A stretch of DNA of 64,000 nucleotides from Rhodanobacter sp. (GTDB taxonomy: Bacteria > Pseudomonadota > Gammaproteobacteria > Xanthomonadales > Rhodanobacteraceae). Made by a program: the position numbers and the translations under genes. This document shows positions 1 to 8,094 of this stretch, piece after piece; position 1 is the stretch's first letter, and each line of letters starts with the position of its first letter. The notes beneath the pieces were generated by a model that saw nothing but the letters and a program-made list of their open reading frames with translations, ran no database searches and was not told the DNA's origin. The stretch is taken from NCBI GenBank assembly GCA_030148505.1, contig JASBTI010000004.1, positions 62,001 through 126,000 of the forward strand, read 5' to 3'.

Positions 1-62
1 CTGCTTCCGCCTCGAAACCCCATGACTCTCCCCACAAGAATCAGAAAAATTTGTCGTCCTCA

Positions 63-551
63 ATGAATAAACTCGCTGCAAAAAAACTTGATAACGGTGT
101 CACCCGCGAAGACGGGCGCTACGCACTGCCGGCCACCAGTACGATTACCTTGCCCAAGGGTTACCACCCCTCCAGCAAAGAGGAGTACATGAACCCGCAG
201 CACCTGGCCTACTTCCGCAACAAGCTTCGTGACTGGCGCGACCAGTTGGTGGAAGAGTCCCGCCAGACCATGGACAACCTGCGCGACGAGGTTCGGGACG
301 TTGGCGATGAAGCCGAGCGGGCGACCCGCGAAACCGAAAACTCGCTGGAGCTGCGGACCCGCGATCGTTACCGCAAGCTGATCTCCAAGATCGACAAGGC
401 CTTGCGCCGTATCGAAGAAGGTAGTTACGGGTTCTGCGAGGAGACCGACGAGGAAATCGGTATCGACCGTCTCGATGCCCGTCCGATTGCCACCTTGTCC
501 CTGGATGCGCAGGAGCGGCGTGAGCATCTGCAGAAGCAGATGGGCGATTGA
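63..551 (+). CDS. dksA: RNA polymerase-binding transcription factor DksA, zinc-finger Cys-poor form
   Basis: DksA binds the RNA polymerase secondary channel and, with ppGpp, adjusts rRNA and amino-acid promoters. The 162-residue product has the whole fold: a coiled coil (about 45-110) and a C-terminal globular domain ending in an EKQM-like tail. The coiled-coil tip reads DEAERA (82-87); the first Asp and the Ala are kept and the second Asp is Glu. The zinc-finger positions are C125, T128, S146 and A149, so only one of the four canonical Cys remains and zinc binding is unlikely. The chosen start is ATG at 63; an in-frame TTG at 51 would add four residues. No strong ribosome binding site is visible for either. 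Confidence 0.95.
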   Translation: MNKLAAKKLDNGVTREDGRYALPATSTITLPKGYHPSSKEEYMNPQHLAYFRNKLRDWRDQLVEESRQTMDNLRDEVRDVGDEAERATRETENSLELRTRDRYRKLISKIDKALRRIEEGSYGFCEETDEEIGIDRLDARPIATLSLDAQERREHLQKQMGD

Positions 552-648
552 ACCCGGTGTTTTCCCGTACATAAGCCGCCCCCGCCGTGCACGGGGCCAG
601 GGGTTCTGCTGGCGGGTTACTCGGCAGCCCTTCGAGGCGAGCCTGGAT

Positions 649-1080
649 TCAGGCCAGCGCGTTGGCGGCGTGTTCCTTGAGTTTTGCCAGCATCGCCGCC
701 AGACCGTTGGCTCGCGTCGGTGAAAGGTGCTTGGCCAAGCCAATAGTCGCGATGAATTGCGGCTCGGTAGCCAGTATCTCCTCGGCGGGACGATTCGAGT
801 AGACCCGCAGCACCAGGGCAATCAGTCCGGAGACGATCGCCGAATCGCTGATCGCTTCGAAGTGCATGTTCGTCGCATCGCCGCCGGGTACCAACCAGAC
901 CATCGACTGGCAGCCATGCACGCGGTTTTGCTCGGTCTTCCAGATGTCGGGAAAGGCGGGTAGCTTCTTGCCAAGATCGATCAGGTACTGGTAGCGCTCG
1001 CTCCAGTCGCTGAAAAAGGCAAATTCCTCGGCGATATCCTGCTGTGTCTGTGCGGCGCTGGTGGTGGCAGTCTCGTTCAT
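649..1080 (-). CDS. sufE: SufE family cysteine desulfurase sulfur acceptor
   Basis: SufE takes persulfide sulfur from a cysteine desulfurase (SufS) and passes it on to Fe-S cluster assembly. The 143-residue product matches the family end to end. The sulfur-accepting cysteine is C57 in the conserved HGCQS motif, followed by the typical SD..IV.GLIALVLRV region. The start is the internal ATG (MNETATT); the open frame extends 11 codons upstream without support. It is convergent with dksA and reads in the same direction as cysS upstream. No sufBCDS genes are nearby, so its partner is encoded elsewhere. Cytoplasmic. Confidence 0.92.
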   Translation of the reverse strand: MNETATTSAAQTQQDIAEEFAFFSDWSERYQYLIDLGKKLPAFPDIWKTEQNRVHGCQSMVWLVPGGDATNMHFEAISDSAIVSGLIALVLRVYSNRPAEEILATEPQFIATIGLAKHLSPTRANGLAAMLAKLKEHAANALA

Positions 1081-1132
1081 GAGTGGATTATCGCGCGACG
1101 GGACATAAATCACGAGCTGCCCGGCGAGGTCA

Positions 1133-2503
1133 TCAGCTCTTGAGTACGCTCCAGCGGGTGCCTTGGGCGCTGTCCTCGATCACGATGCCCAGCGCGGTGA
1201 GTTCCGCGCGAATGGCATCGGCACGGGTGAAATCGCGCGCGTTGCGTGCCGCCTGACGTTGTTGCAGGAGATCTTCGATGTGCGCCTCGTCAAGGGCATT
1301 TTCGCCGTGCCTGAACCAGACTTGCGTATCCTGCTGCAGCAGACCGAGCAAGGCGCCACCGCCGAGCAGCTCGGCCTTGGCTTCGGCAGTTCCGGCCTGG
1401 CGCGCGGTATCGGCCAGCACCGACAGCTCCGCCAATGCCTGGGGCGTGTTCAAGTCATCGCACAGCGCCGCTTCGACTCGCGCCGGAACCGGCAATGCAG
1501 CTGCGGGCAAGGCGACGTGGGCGAGGTCGCGCAGGACGCGGTACCAGCCATTGAGTGTGTTGACCGCCTGCGCAATCGCGCTGTCGGACCAGTCGAGCGG
1601 CTGGCGGTAGTGCCCGCTGAGCAGACGCAGACGCAAGGCTTCTGCCGGATGTTGCTTCAACAATTCGTGTACCAACAGTACATTGCCCAGCGACTTGGAC
1701 ATCTTGCGACCGTCGAAAGTGAGCATGCCGTTGTGCATCCACCAGCGTGCGAACAGCTTGCCGCCGTGGGCGCAGGTTGACTGGGCAATCTCGTTTTCGT
1801 GATGCGGAAATTGCAGGTCGATCCCGCCGGCATGGATGTCGATGGTTTCCCCCAGATGTGCTGCGCTCATTGCCGAGCACTCGATGTGCCAACCGGGACG
1901 TCCCATGCCCCAAGGACTTTTCCAGCCGGGAAGCTCGGGAGGTGAAGGCTTCCACAGCACAAAGTCGGCTGGATTTTTCTTGTAGGGAGCCACGTCGACA
2001 CGCGCACCGGCGATCATTTCCTCCGTGTCACGCCCGGACAATGCGCCGTAGGCTGGGTATGAGCTGACGTCGAACAGTACGTGACCTTCTGCTGCATAGG
2101 CATGGCACCGTTCGATCAAGTTGGCGATCATCGCGATGATCGCGGCGATGTGGGCGGTGGCATGCGGCTCGATATCAGGCGGGGCGATACCTAGGCCGGC
2201 CATGTCCTGGCGGTAGGCCGTGGCGAATTTTTTGGCGATGACGCCGATTTCGACCTTTTGGGCGATCGCGGCGGCGTTGATCTTGTCGTCGATATCGGTG
2301 ATGTTGCGTGCATACACTACCTGTGGGTAATGCCGCCTCAGCAGCCGCGCCAGCACGTCGAAAACCACCGGACCCCGGGCGTTACCGATATGCACATAGC
2401 TGTAGACCGTCGGTCCGCACAAATACAGGGTCACTCGGTTCTGGTCGAGTGGCGTAAACGGTTCGATGCGTCGGCTGAGACTGTTGTAAAGCGAGATCGG
2501 CAT
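1133..2503 (-). CDS. cysS: Cysteine--tRNA ligase
   Basis: Charges tRNA-Cys with cysteine in the cytoplasm. The 456-residue class I synthetase has the HIGH-type signature HIGN at 38-41 and KMSKS at 267-271. The zinc ligands are in their usual places: C29, C209, H234 and E238. Length is typical (about 460). The start is ATG in MPISLYNS, matching the family N-terminus; the frame is open 21 codons further upstream but that stretch is not conserved-looking. It is followed on the same strand by sufE after 52 bases, a plausible sulfur/cysteine pairing. It is divergent from the glycine-zipper gene across a 190-base gap that must hold both promoters. Confidence 0.97.
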   Translation of the reverse strand: MPISLYNSLSRRIEPFTPLDQNRVTLYLCGPTVYSYVHIGNARGPVVFDVLARLLRRHYPQVVYARNITDIDDKINAAAIAQKVEIGVIAKKFATAYRQDMAGLGIAPPDIEPHATAHIAAIIAMIANLIERCHAYAAEGHVLFDVSSYPAYGALSGRDTEEMIAGARVDVAPYKKNPADFVLWKPSPPELPGWKSPWGMGRPGWHIECSAMSAAHLGETIDIHAGGIDLQFPHHENEIAQSTCAHGGKLFARWWMHNGMLTFDGRKMSKSLGNVLLVHELLKQHPAEALRLRLLSGHYRQPLDWSDSAIAQAVNTLNGWYRVLRDLAHVALPAAALPVPARVEAALCDDLNTPQALAELSVLADTARQAGTAEAKAELLGGGALLGLLQQDTQVWFRHGENALDEAHIEDLLQQRQAARNARDFTRADAIRAELTALGIVIEDSAQGTRWSVLKS

Positions 2504-2693
2504 GGCTGGGGAGTCCGCAACGTGAGGCCGCACGGGCAGTGCGAAACCAGCCCGGCATCTTAACAAGCTGTAAGCGCCTGCGTGGAACCAGGGGAGAAGC
2601 GGCCCATTCTAAGCGTGTATTCAGCGTGAATTTGCTGGAATGCAAGTCGTGGGCGCGTGGTTGCGTCATCGTTTCGGAATGGGAGGTCACACA

Positions 2694-3221
2694 ATGACCA
2701 GGGTATGGCTTTCCGCGCTGGTATTGGGTCTGGCGGCCAGCAGTGTCAACGCACAGGACGTGCGGTATCAGAACAACACCGACAATGTCCACTACGGTTG
2801 GGCTGATGTATTGCGCGCAGACCCGGTACGCGGCGTGACGCGGACGGAGGTCCCGCAACAGCAGTGCTACGACCAGCAGGTAATCCGCCGGGATCCCGGT
2901 AACAGCACCGCTGGTACGGTCCTCGGTGCGGTGATCGGGGGCGTGCTGGGGCATACCGTAGGCAAAGGTGACGGGCGTACCGCGGCCACGGTTGTGGGGG
3001 CGGTGGCGGGCGGTGCCGTGGGTAACCGGGTGTCGGATCACGGTGGCGACTATGCGACCAACCAGACCCGGTGCCGGCAAGTGGACATGGTGACCGAGCA
3101 GCGCCGGATCATCGGTTATGACGTGGAGTACCGTTATCGTGGCAACGTCTACATGTCGCGTCTGAGCTATGACCCGGGCGACCGCCTGCGGGTCAGAATA
3201 CAAGTCGAACCTGCGGACTGA
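2694..3221 (+). CDS. Glycine-zipper 2TM domain envelope protein
   Basis: A 175-residue exported protein. It has a Sec signal peptide (MTRVWLS...ASSVNA, cleavage near residue 20), then a glycine-zipper segment (about 85-125) with two runs of small residues such as GAVIGGVLG and GAVAGGAVG. This is the Rick_17kDa/2TM glycine-zipper arrangement, which inserts into or across the outer membrane. There is no lipobox cysteine at the cleavage site. The C-terminal part is soluble and rich in Tyr, Arg and Val. The start is set by GGGAGG upstream of ATG. A strong hairpin follows the stop. The function is unknown; relatives are called surface antigens or envelope-stress proteins. Confidence 0.8.
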   Translation: MTRVWLSALVLGLAASSVNAQDVRYQNNTDNVHYGWADVLRADPVRGVTRTEVPQQQCYDQQVIRRDPGNSTAGTVLGAVIGGVLGHTVGKGDGRTAATVVGAVAGGAVGNRVSDHGGDYATNQTRCRQVDMVTEQRRIIGYDVEYRYRGNVYMSRLSYDPGDRLRVRIQVEPAD

Positions 3222-3227
3222 GCCTTG

Positions 3228-3274
3228 CTTTCCGAGCGCCATCGCCGCCCGCACCTGGCGATGGGCTCGGAAAG
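3228..3274 (+). terminator. Large hairpin after the glycine-zipper gene
   Basis: CTTTCCGAGCGCCATCGCC (3228-3246) pairs with GGCGATGGGCTCGGAAAG (3257-3274), about 17 base pairs with one bulged base and a 10-base loop. It starts six bases after the stop codon and is followed by a short T-rich patch (GATTTTCTT). It probably ends the upstream transcript and insulates the arginine leader, although the U-tract is weak. Confidence 0.6.
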
Positions 3275-3287
3275 GGTGATTTTCTTG

Positions 3288-3316
3288 TTGCAAGGCAGCG
3301 GAATTGTCGCCATCAT
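3288..3316 (+). promoter_or_regulatory. Candidate promoter of the arginine operon
   Basis: TTGCAA (3288-3293) and CATCAT (3311-3316) are separated by 17 bases; each hexamer matches the sigma-70 consensus at 4 of 6 positions. Transcription would begin near 3323, giving a leader RNA of about 180 bases up to the terminator at 3506 and a short 5' UTR before the leader ATG at 3341. This is inferred only from spacing and sequence; an overlapping TTGTTG at 3285 is an alternative -35 element. Confidence 0.35.
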
Positions 3317-3340
3317 GTGCCCCATTCACTTGGAATCTGC

Positions 3341-3445
3341 ATGTCTACAGCCGTCTATACCGCCACCGTACTGACCAGCGCCCGCGCGGCTGCGGGCATG
3401 ACGTCGCGTGCGCGTCGACCGTTGTATCGACATTCGGCCGGGTAG
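3341..3445 (+). CDS. Putative Arg-rich leader peptide of the arginine attenuator
   Basis: A 34-codon ORF with four Arg codons in an eight-codon stretch (codons 23, 25, 26 and 30: CGT, CGT, CGA, CGA) plus one CGC at codon 15. Its TAG stop (3443-3445) overlaps the end of the segment GGCCGGGT that can pair with the 5' arm of the downstream terminator. A weak GGA lies eight bases before the ATG. A shorter form from the ATG at 3398 would be 15 residues (MTSRARRPLYRHSAG), close to classical leader-peptide size. The geometry fits a ribosome sensor: stalling at codons 23-26 leaves the pairing segment free, while a ribosome at the stop covers it. No homologue is recognised, so the call rests on architecture. 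Confidence 0.5.
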   Translation: MSTAVYTATVLTSARAAAGMTSRARRPLYRHSAG

Positions 3446-3506
3446 GCTGTCGCGCGCGTTTCATGTGTATCGACAATAAAACCCGGCCCGCGTGCCGGGT
3501 TTTTTT
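3436..3506 (+). promoter_or_regulatory. Putative arginine attenuator (antiterminator arms and terminator)
   Basis: GGCCGGGT (3436-3443) is the exact reverse complement of ACCCGGCC (3481-3488). The latter contains the 5' arm of the intrinsic terminator at 3481-3506, so the two pairings exclude each other. The 9-base sequence GTATCGACA occurs twice (3424-3432 and 3467-3475), on either side of the antiterminator arm. GTCGA at 3414-3418, inside the Arg codons, can pair with TCGAC of either copy, giving a possible pause or protector stem. This is the standard layout of amino-acid operon attenuators, placed directly before argF'. Confidence 0.55.
3478..3506 (+). terminator. Intrinsic terminator upstream of argF'
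   Basis: ACCCGGC (3481-3487) and GCCGGGT (3494-3500) form a perfect 7-bp GC-rich stem with a six-base loop. An uninterrupted T-run follows (3500-3506), and AAA before the stem can extend pairing into it. A terminator this strong 130 bases upstream of a biosynthetic start codon, in the same orientation, makes sense only as a conditional one or as the end of a short leader RNA. Confidence 0.85.
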
Positions 3507-3635
3507 ATGGGTGGTCAAAGGCCATCGAGCTGGGTGTCAGATCTCGCGTCCCGGAATGGGACAGGTATTTCACGAAAGTTTATCCGCCATCTCCCGACCT
3601 GCCGGGCCGGGCTTTTCCACAAGGGCTTCGACTTC

Positions 3636-4643
3636 ATGACCATTCGGCACTTCTTGACCACGCAGGACTACAGCCGCTCCGAGATCGACGCGTTGTTGAC
3701 GCAGGCGACGGCATTCAAGCGTTCGCCACAGGGGACACAGCTCGCCGGCAAGTCCATTGCGTTGCTGTTTTTCAACCCGTCGATGCGCACACGGACCAGC
3801 TTCGAGCTCGGCGCATTCCAGCTCGGTGGCCATGCGGTGGTTTTAGCGCCGGGCAAGGACGCGTGGCCGATCGAGTTCGAGCTGGGCAGCGTGATGGATG
3901 GCGATACCGAAGAGCACATTGCCGAAGTGGCGCGCGTGCTCAGCCGCTATGTCGACCTGATCGCCGTACGCGCATTCCCGAAGTTCCAGGATTGGACGGT
4001 GGATCGCCAGGACCGCGTGATCAAGGCGTTTGCGCACCATGCCACGGTGCCGGTGATCAACATGGAGACCATTACCCACCCTTGCCAGGAACTGGCGCAT
4101 GCGCTGGCCCTCAGGGAACACCTGGGCGAGCTGCAGAACCGCAAGTATGTGCTCACCTGGACTTACCACCCGAAACCGCTGAATACCGCGGTGGCGAATT
4201 CGGCGTTGCTGATTGCGACCAAGCTCGGCATGGACGTGACCCTGCTGTGTCCGAATCCGGACTATGTGCTGGATGAACGCTACATGGCATTTGGCCAGCA
4301 GAATGCACGCGACAACGGGGGCTCGCTGAAAGTCAGCCACGACATCGAAGAAGCTTATAGCGGCGCCGATGTGGTCTACGCAAAAAGCTGGGGGGCGCTG
4401 CCGTTCTTCGGTCGCTGGGAGCAGGAAAAGCCGATTCGTGAAGCGAGCAAGCACTTCATCGTCGACGAGGCGAAGATGGCATTGACCAACCAGGGCGTGT
4501 TCAGCCACTGCCTACCGTTGCGTAGAAACGTCAAGGCGACGGATGCGGTGATGGATTCGCCGGCCTGCATCGCCATCGACGAAGCCGAAAACCGGTTGCA
4601 CGTGCAGAAAGCGGTGATGGTTTCGTTGCTGGCCGGTCGCTGA
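3636..4643 (+). CDS. argF': N-acetylornithine carbamoyltransferase
   Basis: Transfers the carbamoyl group to N-acetyl-L-ornithine, giving N-acetyl-L-citrulline, the variant step of Xanthomonadales arginine synthesis. The 335-residue product has the transcarbamylase signatures SMRTR (49-53), HPCQ and HCLPLRRN. It also has a glutamate at residue 92 in GDTEEH, the position that in the Xanthomonas enzyme selects acetyl- over succinyl-ornithine. The Lys after HCLPLRRNV (residue 300) corresponds to the carboxylated lysine of the crystal structure (established for Xanthomonas campestris). The start is ATG in MTIRHFL with AAGGG about 12 bases upstream; the frame is open further upstream through the terminator, but that part is not family-like. 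First structural gene of the operon. Confidence 0.95.
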   Translation: MTIRHFLTTQDYSRSEIDALLTQATAFKRSPQGTQLAGKSIALLFFNPSMRTRTSFELGAFQLGGHAVVLAPGKDAWPIEFELGSVMDGDTEEHIAEVARVLSRYVDLIAVRAFPKFQDWTVDRQDRVIKAFAHHATVPVINMETITHPCQELAHALALREHLGELQNRKYVLTWTYHPKPLNTAVANSALLIATKLGMDVTLLCPNPDYVLDERYMAFGQQNARDNGGSLKVSHDIEEAYSGADVVYAKSWGALPFFGRWEQEKPIREASKHFIVDEAKMALTNQGVFSHCLPLRRNVKATDAVMDSPACIAIDEAENRLHVQKAVMVSLLAGR

Positions 4644-4661
4644 GCAAAGCAGGGCATATCG

Positions 4662-5288
4662 ATGTACATACCAGCATCTTTCCGTGAAAGTCGCATTGAA
4701 ACCCTGCGTGGGCTGATGCGGGCGCATCCGTTTGCCACCCTGGTGGTCGGCACTGCGAGTGGGTTGACCGCCAATCATGTGCCATTTGAGCTGGCGGCTG
4801 ACACGTTGTTGCACGGTCATGTCGCCCGGGGCAATGAACTGGCGCAGCTGGACGGTGCCGAGGCGCTGCTGGTGTTTCAGGGCCCGCAGGGCTATATAAG
4901 CCCGAACTGGTATCCGAGCAAGCACGAGACCGGTCGCGAGGTGCCCACCTGGAACTATGCGGTGGTGCATGTGCATGGGCGATTGCGGGTGATCGACGAC
5001 GCAGCCTGGTTACGTCGGTTGCTCGAATCCTTGACGGATCGCCATGAGGCTGACCAGCCGCGGCCCTGGAGCCTCAGCGAGGCACCCGCAGACCATATCG
5101 AAAAAATGTTGCCCGCGATCGTCGGCCTCGAAGTCGTGATCGAGCGAATCGAGGGCAAGTTCAAGCTGAGTCAGAACCATCCTGTGCGCAATCGTGCCGG
5201 GGTGATTGCCGGCCTGCGGCGGCGGGACGGTGATGGTGATCGTGAGCTGGCCGAGCTGATGGAACAGCAAGAGGTATCGGCGCCGTGA
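4662..5288 (+). CDS. PaiB-family FMN-binding protein
   Basis: A 208-residue member of the PaiB family (FMN-binding split-barrel; Bacillus PaiB is described as a negative transcriptional regulator). Family signatures are the N-terminal MYIPASFRE, ANHVPFEL, and YISPNWY.SK...VPTWNY, plus a C-terminal QNHPVRNR segment. It lies 18 bases after argF', with AGGG before its ATG, and overlaps the next gene, so it is part of the arginine operon transcript although it has no known arginine role. A flavin or heme-dependent enzyme is equally possible. Confidence 0.88.
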   Translation: MYIPASFRESRIETLRGLMRAHPFATLVVGTASGLTANHVPFELAADTLLHGHVARGNELAQLDGAEALLVFQGPQGYISPNWYPSKHETGREVPTWNYAVVHVHGRLRVIDDAAWLRRLLESLTDRHEADQPRPWSLSEAPADHIEKMLPAIVGLEVVIERIEGKFKLSQNHPVRNRAGVIAGLRRRDGDGDRELAELMEQQEVSAP

Positions 5289-5758
5289 CGCGGCAGCACC
5301 ACTATCGCGTCGACGTGGAATGGACCGGCAATCTCGGCAGCGGTACGGACGGCTATCGCAACTACCGCCGCGATCACCAGATCAGCATCGCCGGCAAGCC
5401 CACTCTGGCGGGCTCGGCTGATCCGGCCTTCCGTGGCGACGCGACAAGGCACAATCCCGAGGACATGCTGGTGGCCGCGCTGTCGTCCTGCCACATGCTG
5501 TCCTACCTGCATATGGCCGCTGCTACCGGGGTGGTGGTGACGGCCTATACCGATGCGGCCGAGGGCACGATGGCCACCTTAGGCGATGGCGGCCACTTCG
5601 TGGAAGTGGTGCTTCGCCCCACGGTGACCATCACTGCAGGCAGTGACCCAGCCAAGGCCCGAGCCGCCCATGAGGCAGCCCATCACGCCTGTTTCATCGC
5701 CAGTTCCGTGAATTTTCCGGTGCGCTGCGAGCCGCGCATCGTTGTCGCTTCCGACTGA
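5285..5758 (+). CDS. OsmC family peroxiredoxin-like protein
   Basis: A 157-residue OsmC/Ohr-fold protein of the kind that reduces organic hydroperoxides. It has an N-terminal beta region (YRVDVEWTGNLGSGT) and the first catalytic-cysteine helix, with the Cys in ALSSCHMLSYLH (about residue 68). The second Cys, in HHACFIASSVNFPV, is about residue 138. The start is GTG, overlapping the stop of the PaiB-like gene by four bases (GTGA), which indicates translational coupling. Like that neighbour it sits between argF' and argG. Cytoplasmic. Confidence 0.88.
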   Translation: MTRQHHYRVDVEWTGNLGSGTDGYRNYRRDHQISIAGKPTLAGSADPAFRGDATRHNPEDMLVAALSSCHMLSYLHMAAATGVVVTAYTDAAEGTMATLGDGGHFVEVVLRPTVTITAGSDPAKARAAHEAAHHACFIASSVNFPVRCEPRIVVASD

Positions 5759-5788
5759 TTTCTCCTTTATTTTCAGGATCTGCAAGCC

Positions 5789-6982
5789 ATGAGCAAAGAC
5801 ATTGTCCTCGCCTTTTCCGGCGGCCTCGATACCAGCTTTTGCGTGCCCTATCTGCAGGAGCGCGGCTGGGCCGTGCACACCGTGTTCGCCGACACCGGCG
5901 GTGTCGATGCTGACGAGCGCGCGTTCATCGAGCAACGTGCGGCGCAGCTTGGCGTGACTTCCCATGTCACGGTGGACGGCGGCCCGGCGATTTGGGAAGG
6001 TTTCGTCAAGCCGTTCGTATGGGCCGGCGAGGGCTATCAGGGACAGTACCCGCTGCTGGTGTCGGACCGCTATCTGATCGTGGATGCCGCGTTGAAGCGC
6101 GCCGACGAATTGGGGACGCGGGCGATCGCGCACGGCTGTACCGGCATGGGTAACGACCAGGTGCGTTTCGATCTGACCGTAAAAGCGCTCGGCGACTATG
6201 AAATCGTGGCGCCGATTCGCGAGATCCAGAAAGAGCATACGCAGACCCGCGCTTACGAGCAGGCCTATCTGGAGGAGCGTGGTTTCGGCGTACGCGCCAA
6301 GCAGCAGGCTTACACGATCAACGAGAACCTGCTCGGGCTGACCATGTCCGGCGGCGAGATCGACCGCTGGCAGGCACCGGGTGAGGGTGCCGTAGGCTGG
6401 TGCAAGCCACGCGCCGAATGGCCGAGCAAACCCCTGCGCGTAAGAATCGGTTTCGAGCGCGGCGAGGCAGTTTCGCTAGATGGCGAGAAGGTCGCCGGTC
6501 ACGCGTTGCTGGCCCGGCTCAACGGCTTGTTCGCTGCATACGGTGTTGGTCGGGGTCTATACACCGGTGACACCACCATTGGCCTGAAGGGTCGCATCAT
6601 CTATGAGGCACCGGGACTGATTTCGCTGCTCACCGCGCATCGTGCGCTGGAGGAGGCCGTGCTTTCAAAGCAGCAGAACCGCTTCAAGCCGGAGGTGGCC
6701 CGTCGCTGGGTCGAGCTGGTCTACGAGGGCTTCTTCCATGATCCGCTGAAAACCGACCTGGAGGCGTTCCTGGCGTCCAGCCAATCGACGGTGAACGGCG
6801 AGGTGATGCTGGAAACCAGCGGCGGTATCGTCAACGCGGTGGCGGTCGAATCGAAGCATATTCTCCATGCCAAGGGCGCCACCTACGCACAGACCGCCGA
6901 TTGGGGCGTGGCCGAGGCCGAGGGCTTCATCAAGCTGTTTGGCATGAGCAGCACCTTGTGGGCCGAGGTCAACCGTTCGTGA
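5789..6982 (+). CDS. argG: Argininosuccinate synthase
   Basis: Joins citrulline and aspartate with ATP to make argininosuccinate. The 397-residue product has the N-type ATP pyrophosphatase P-loop FSGGLDTS at 9-16 and the substrate loops [13 protein letters not shown] and YTINENLLG, plus the C-terminal multimerisation helix. AGGA lies about 12 bases before the ATG. The gene follows the osmC-like gene by 30 bases and its stop overlaps a possible GTG start of argE'. In this operon its citrulline comes from deacetylation of N-acetylcitrulline by the next gene product. Confidence 0.96.
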   Translation: MSKDIVLAFSGGLDTSFCVPYLQERGWAVHTVFADTGGVDADERAFIEQRAAQLGVTSHVTVDGGPAIWEGFVKPFVWAGEGYQGQYPLLVSDRYLIVDAALKRADELGTRAIAHGCTGMGNDQVRFDLTVKALGDYEIVAPIREIQKEHTQTRAYEQAYLEERGFGVRAKQQAYTINENLLGLTMSGGEIDRWQAPGEGAVGWCKPRAEWPSKPLRVRIGFERGEAVSLDGEKVAGHALLARLNGLFAAYGVGRGLYTGDTTIGLKGRIIYEAPGLISLLTAHRALEEAVLSKQQNRFKPEVARRWVELVYEGFFHDPLKTDLEAFLASSQSTVNGEVMLETSGGIVNAVAVESKHILHAKGATYAQTADWGVAEAEGFIKLFGMSSTLWAEVNRS

Positions 6983-6996
6983 GCGCGAAGCAGGAC

Positions 6997-8094
6997 ATGG
7001 GTCTTCTCGACGCCACCTTGCAGCATCTGAAAGCGCTGGTCGGTTTCGACACGCGCAACCCGCCGCGGGCGATCGGGACAGCGGGCTTGTTCGATTACGT
7101 GCGTGCGCAGTTGCCCGGCTTCGAGGTGGCGGTGACCGACTACGGCGCAGGCGCAGTCACTCTGCATGCGGTGCGCGGCAAACCGAAGTACCTGTTCAAC
7201 GTACACATGGATACCGTGCCCGACTCGCCCGACTGGAGCGCCGATCCGCATCAGTTGAGGCTCGGTGCGGATCGCGCCATCGGCCTTGGTGCCTGTGACA
7301 TCAAGGGTGCGGCGGCGGCCTTGCTGGCGGTGGCCAATGCCTGCAGCGGGCCGCTGGCCTTGCTGCTGTCTACCGACGAGGAGGCGAATGACGCGCGCTG
7401 CATCGCCGGGTTCCTGGCGCAACGGCACGACTATCAAGCCGTCATCGTGGCCGAACCGACAAAAGGTGAGGCGGTGCTGGCGCATCGGGGCATCCAGTCG
7501 GTATTGATGCGCTTTGTCGGTCATGCCGGCCATGCCTCCGGTGAGCAGCAGCCCGGCGACAGCGCCCTGCATCAGGCGGTTCGCTGGGGTGATGCCGCGC
7601 TGGATTTCGTGGCCGCGCAGTCGCATCAGCGTTTCGGTGGGCTTACCGGTCTGCGCTTCAACATCGGTCGCATCGAAGGTGGCATCAAGGCGAACATGAT
7701 CGCCCCCAGCGCCGAGCTGCGCTTCGGGTGCCGGCCGTTGCCGACGATGGATCCGGATCAGTTGCTGGAAGACTTCCGCACGCTGCTCGACACGCCGCCC
7801 GCGGAATTCACCGAAACCTTCCGGGGTACCTCACTGCCCTCCGGCGATACCGCCACGGCCGAAACCCGGCGCCTGGTCGCACGCGACCTTGCCGACGAAC
7901 TGGAGATTCCGATCGGCAATGCGGTGGACTTCTGGACCGAGGCGGCGCTGTTTTCCGCCGCCGGTTACACCGCTTTCGTCTACGGCCCCGGCGACATTGC
8001 GCAGGCACACAGTGCCGACGAATGGGTATCACTGGCGCAGTTGCAGCATTACGCAGAAACCCTTTACCGGATAGTCGCCCGTGGAAAAGCATAA
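6997..8094 (+). CDS. argE': N-acetyl-L-citrulline deacetylase
   Basis: An M20 metallodeacetylase that converts N-acetylcitrulline to citrulline, the second special step of the Xanthomonadales pathway. The 365-residue product shows the di-zinc motifs: [11 protein letters not shown], the metal Asp in [10 protein letters not shown], the Glu pair in [11 protein letters not shown], and the C-terminal His in [12 protein letters not shown] at 6997 gives an N-terminus ([11 protein letters not shown]) like that of the Xanthomonas enzyme. A GTG at 6979 overlapping the argG stop would add six residues and is a real alternative. The 3' end overlaps argB by 14 bases. Confidence 0.93.
   Translation: MGLLDATLQHLKALVGFDTRNPPRAIGTAGLFDYVRAQLPGFEVAVTDYGAGAVTLHAVRGKPKYLFNVHMDTVPDSPDWSADPHQLRLGADRAIGLGACDIKGAAAALLAVANACSGPLALLLSTDEEANDARCIAGFLAQRHDYQAVIVAEPTKGEAVLAHRGIQSVLMRFVGHAGHASGEQQPGDSALHQAVRWGDAALDFVAAQSHQRFGGLTGLRFNIGRIEGGIKANMIAPSAELRFGCRPLPTMDPDQLLEDFRTLLDTPPAEFTETFRGTSLPSGDTATAETRRLVARDLADELEIPIGNAVDFWTEAALFSAAGYTAFVYGPGDIAQAHSADEWVSLAQLQHYAETLYRIVARGKA

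Noticed and set aside
6901-6996. Upstream extension of argE' inside argG
   Set aside because: The first 26 codons are out-of-frame argG sequence. Only the GTG at 6979 or the ATG at 6997 is a plausible start.
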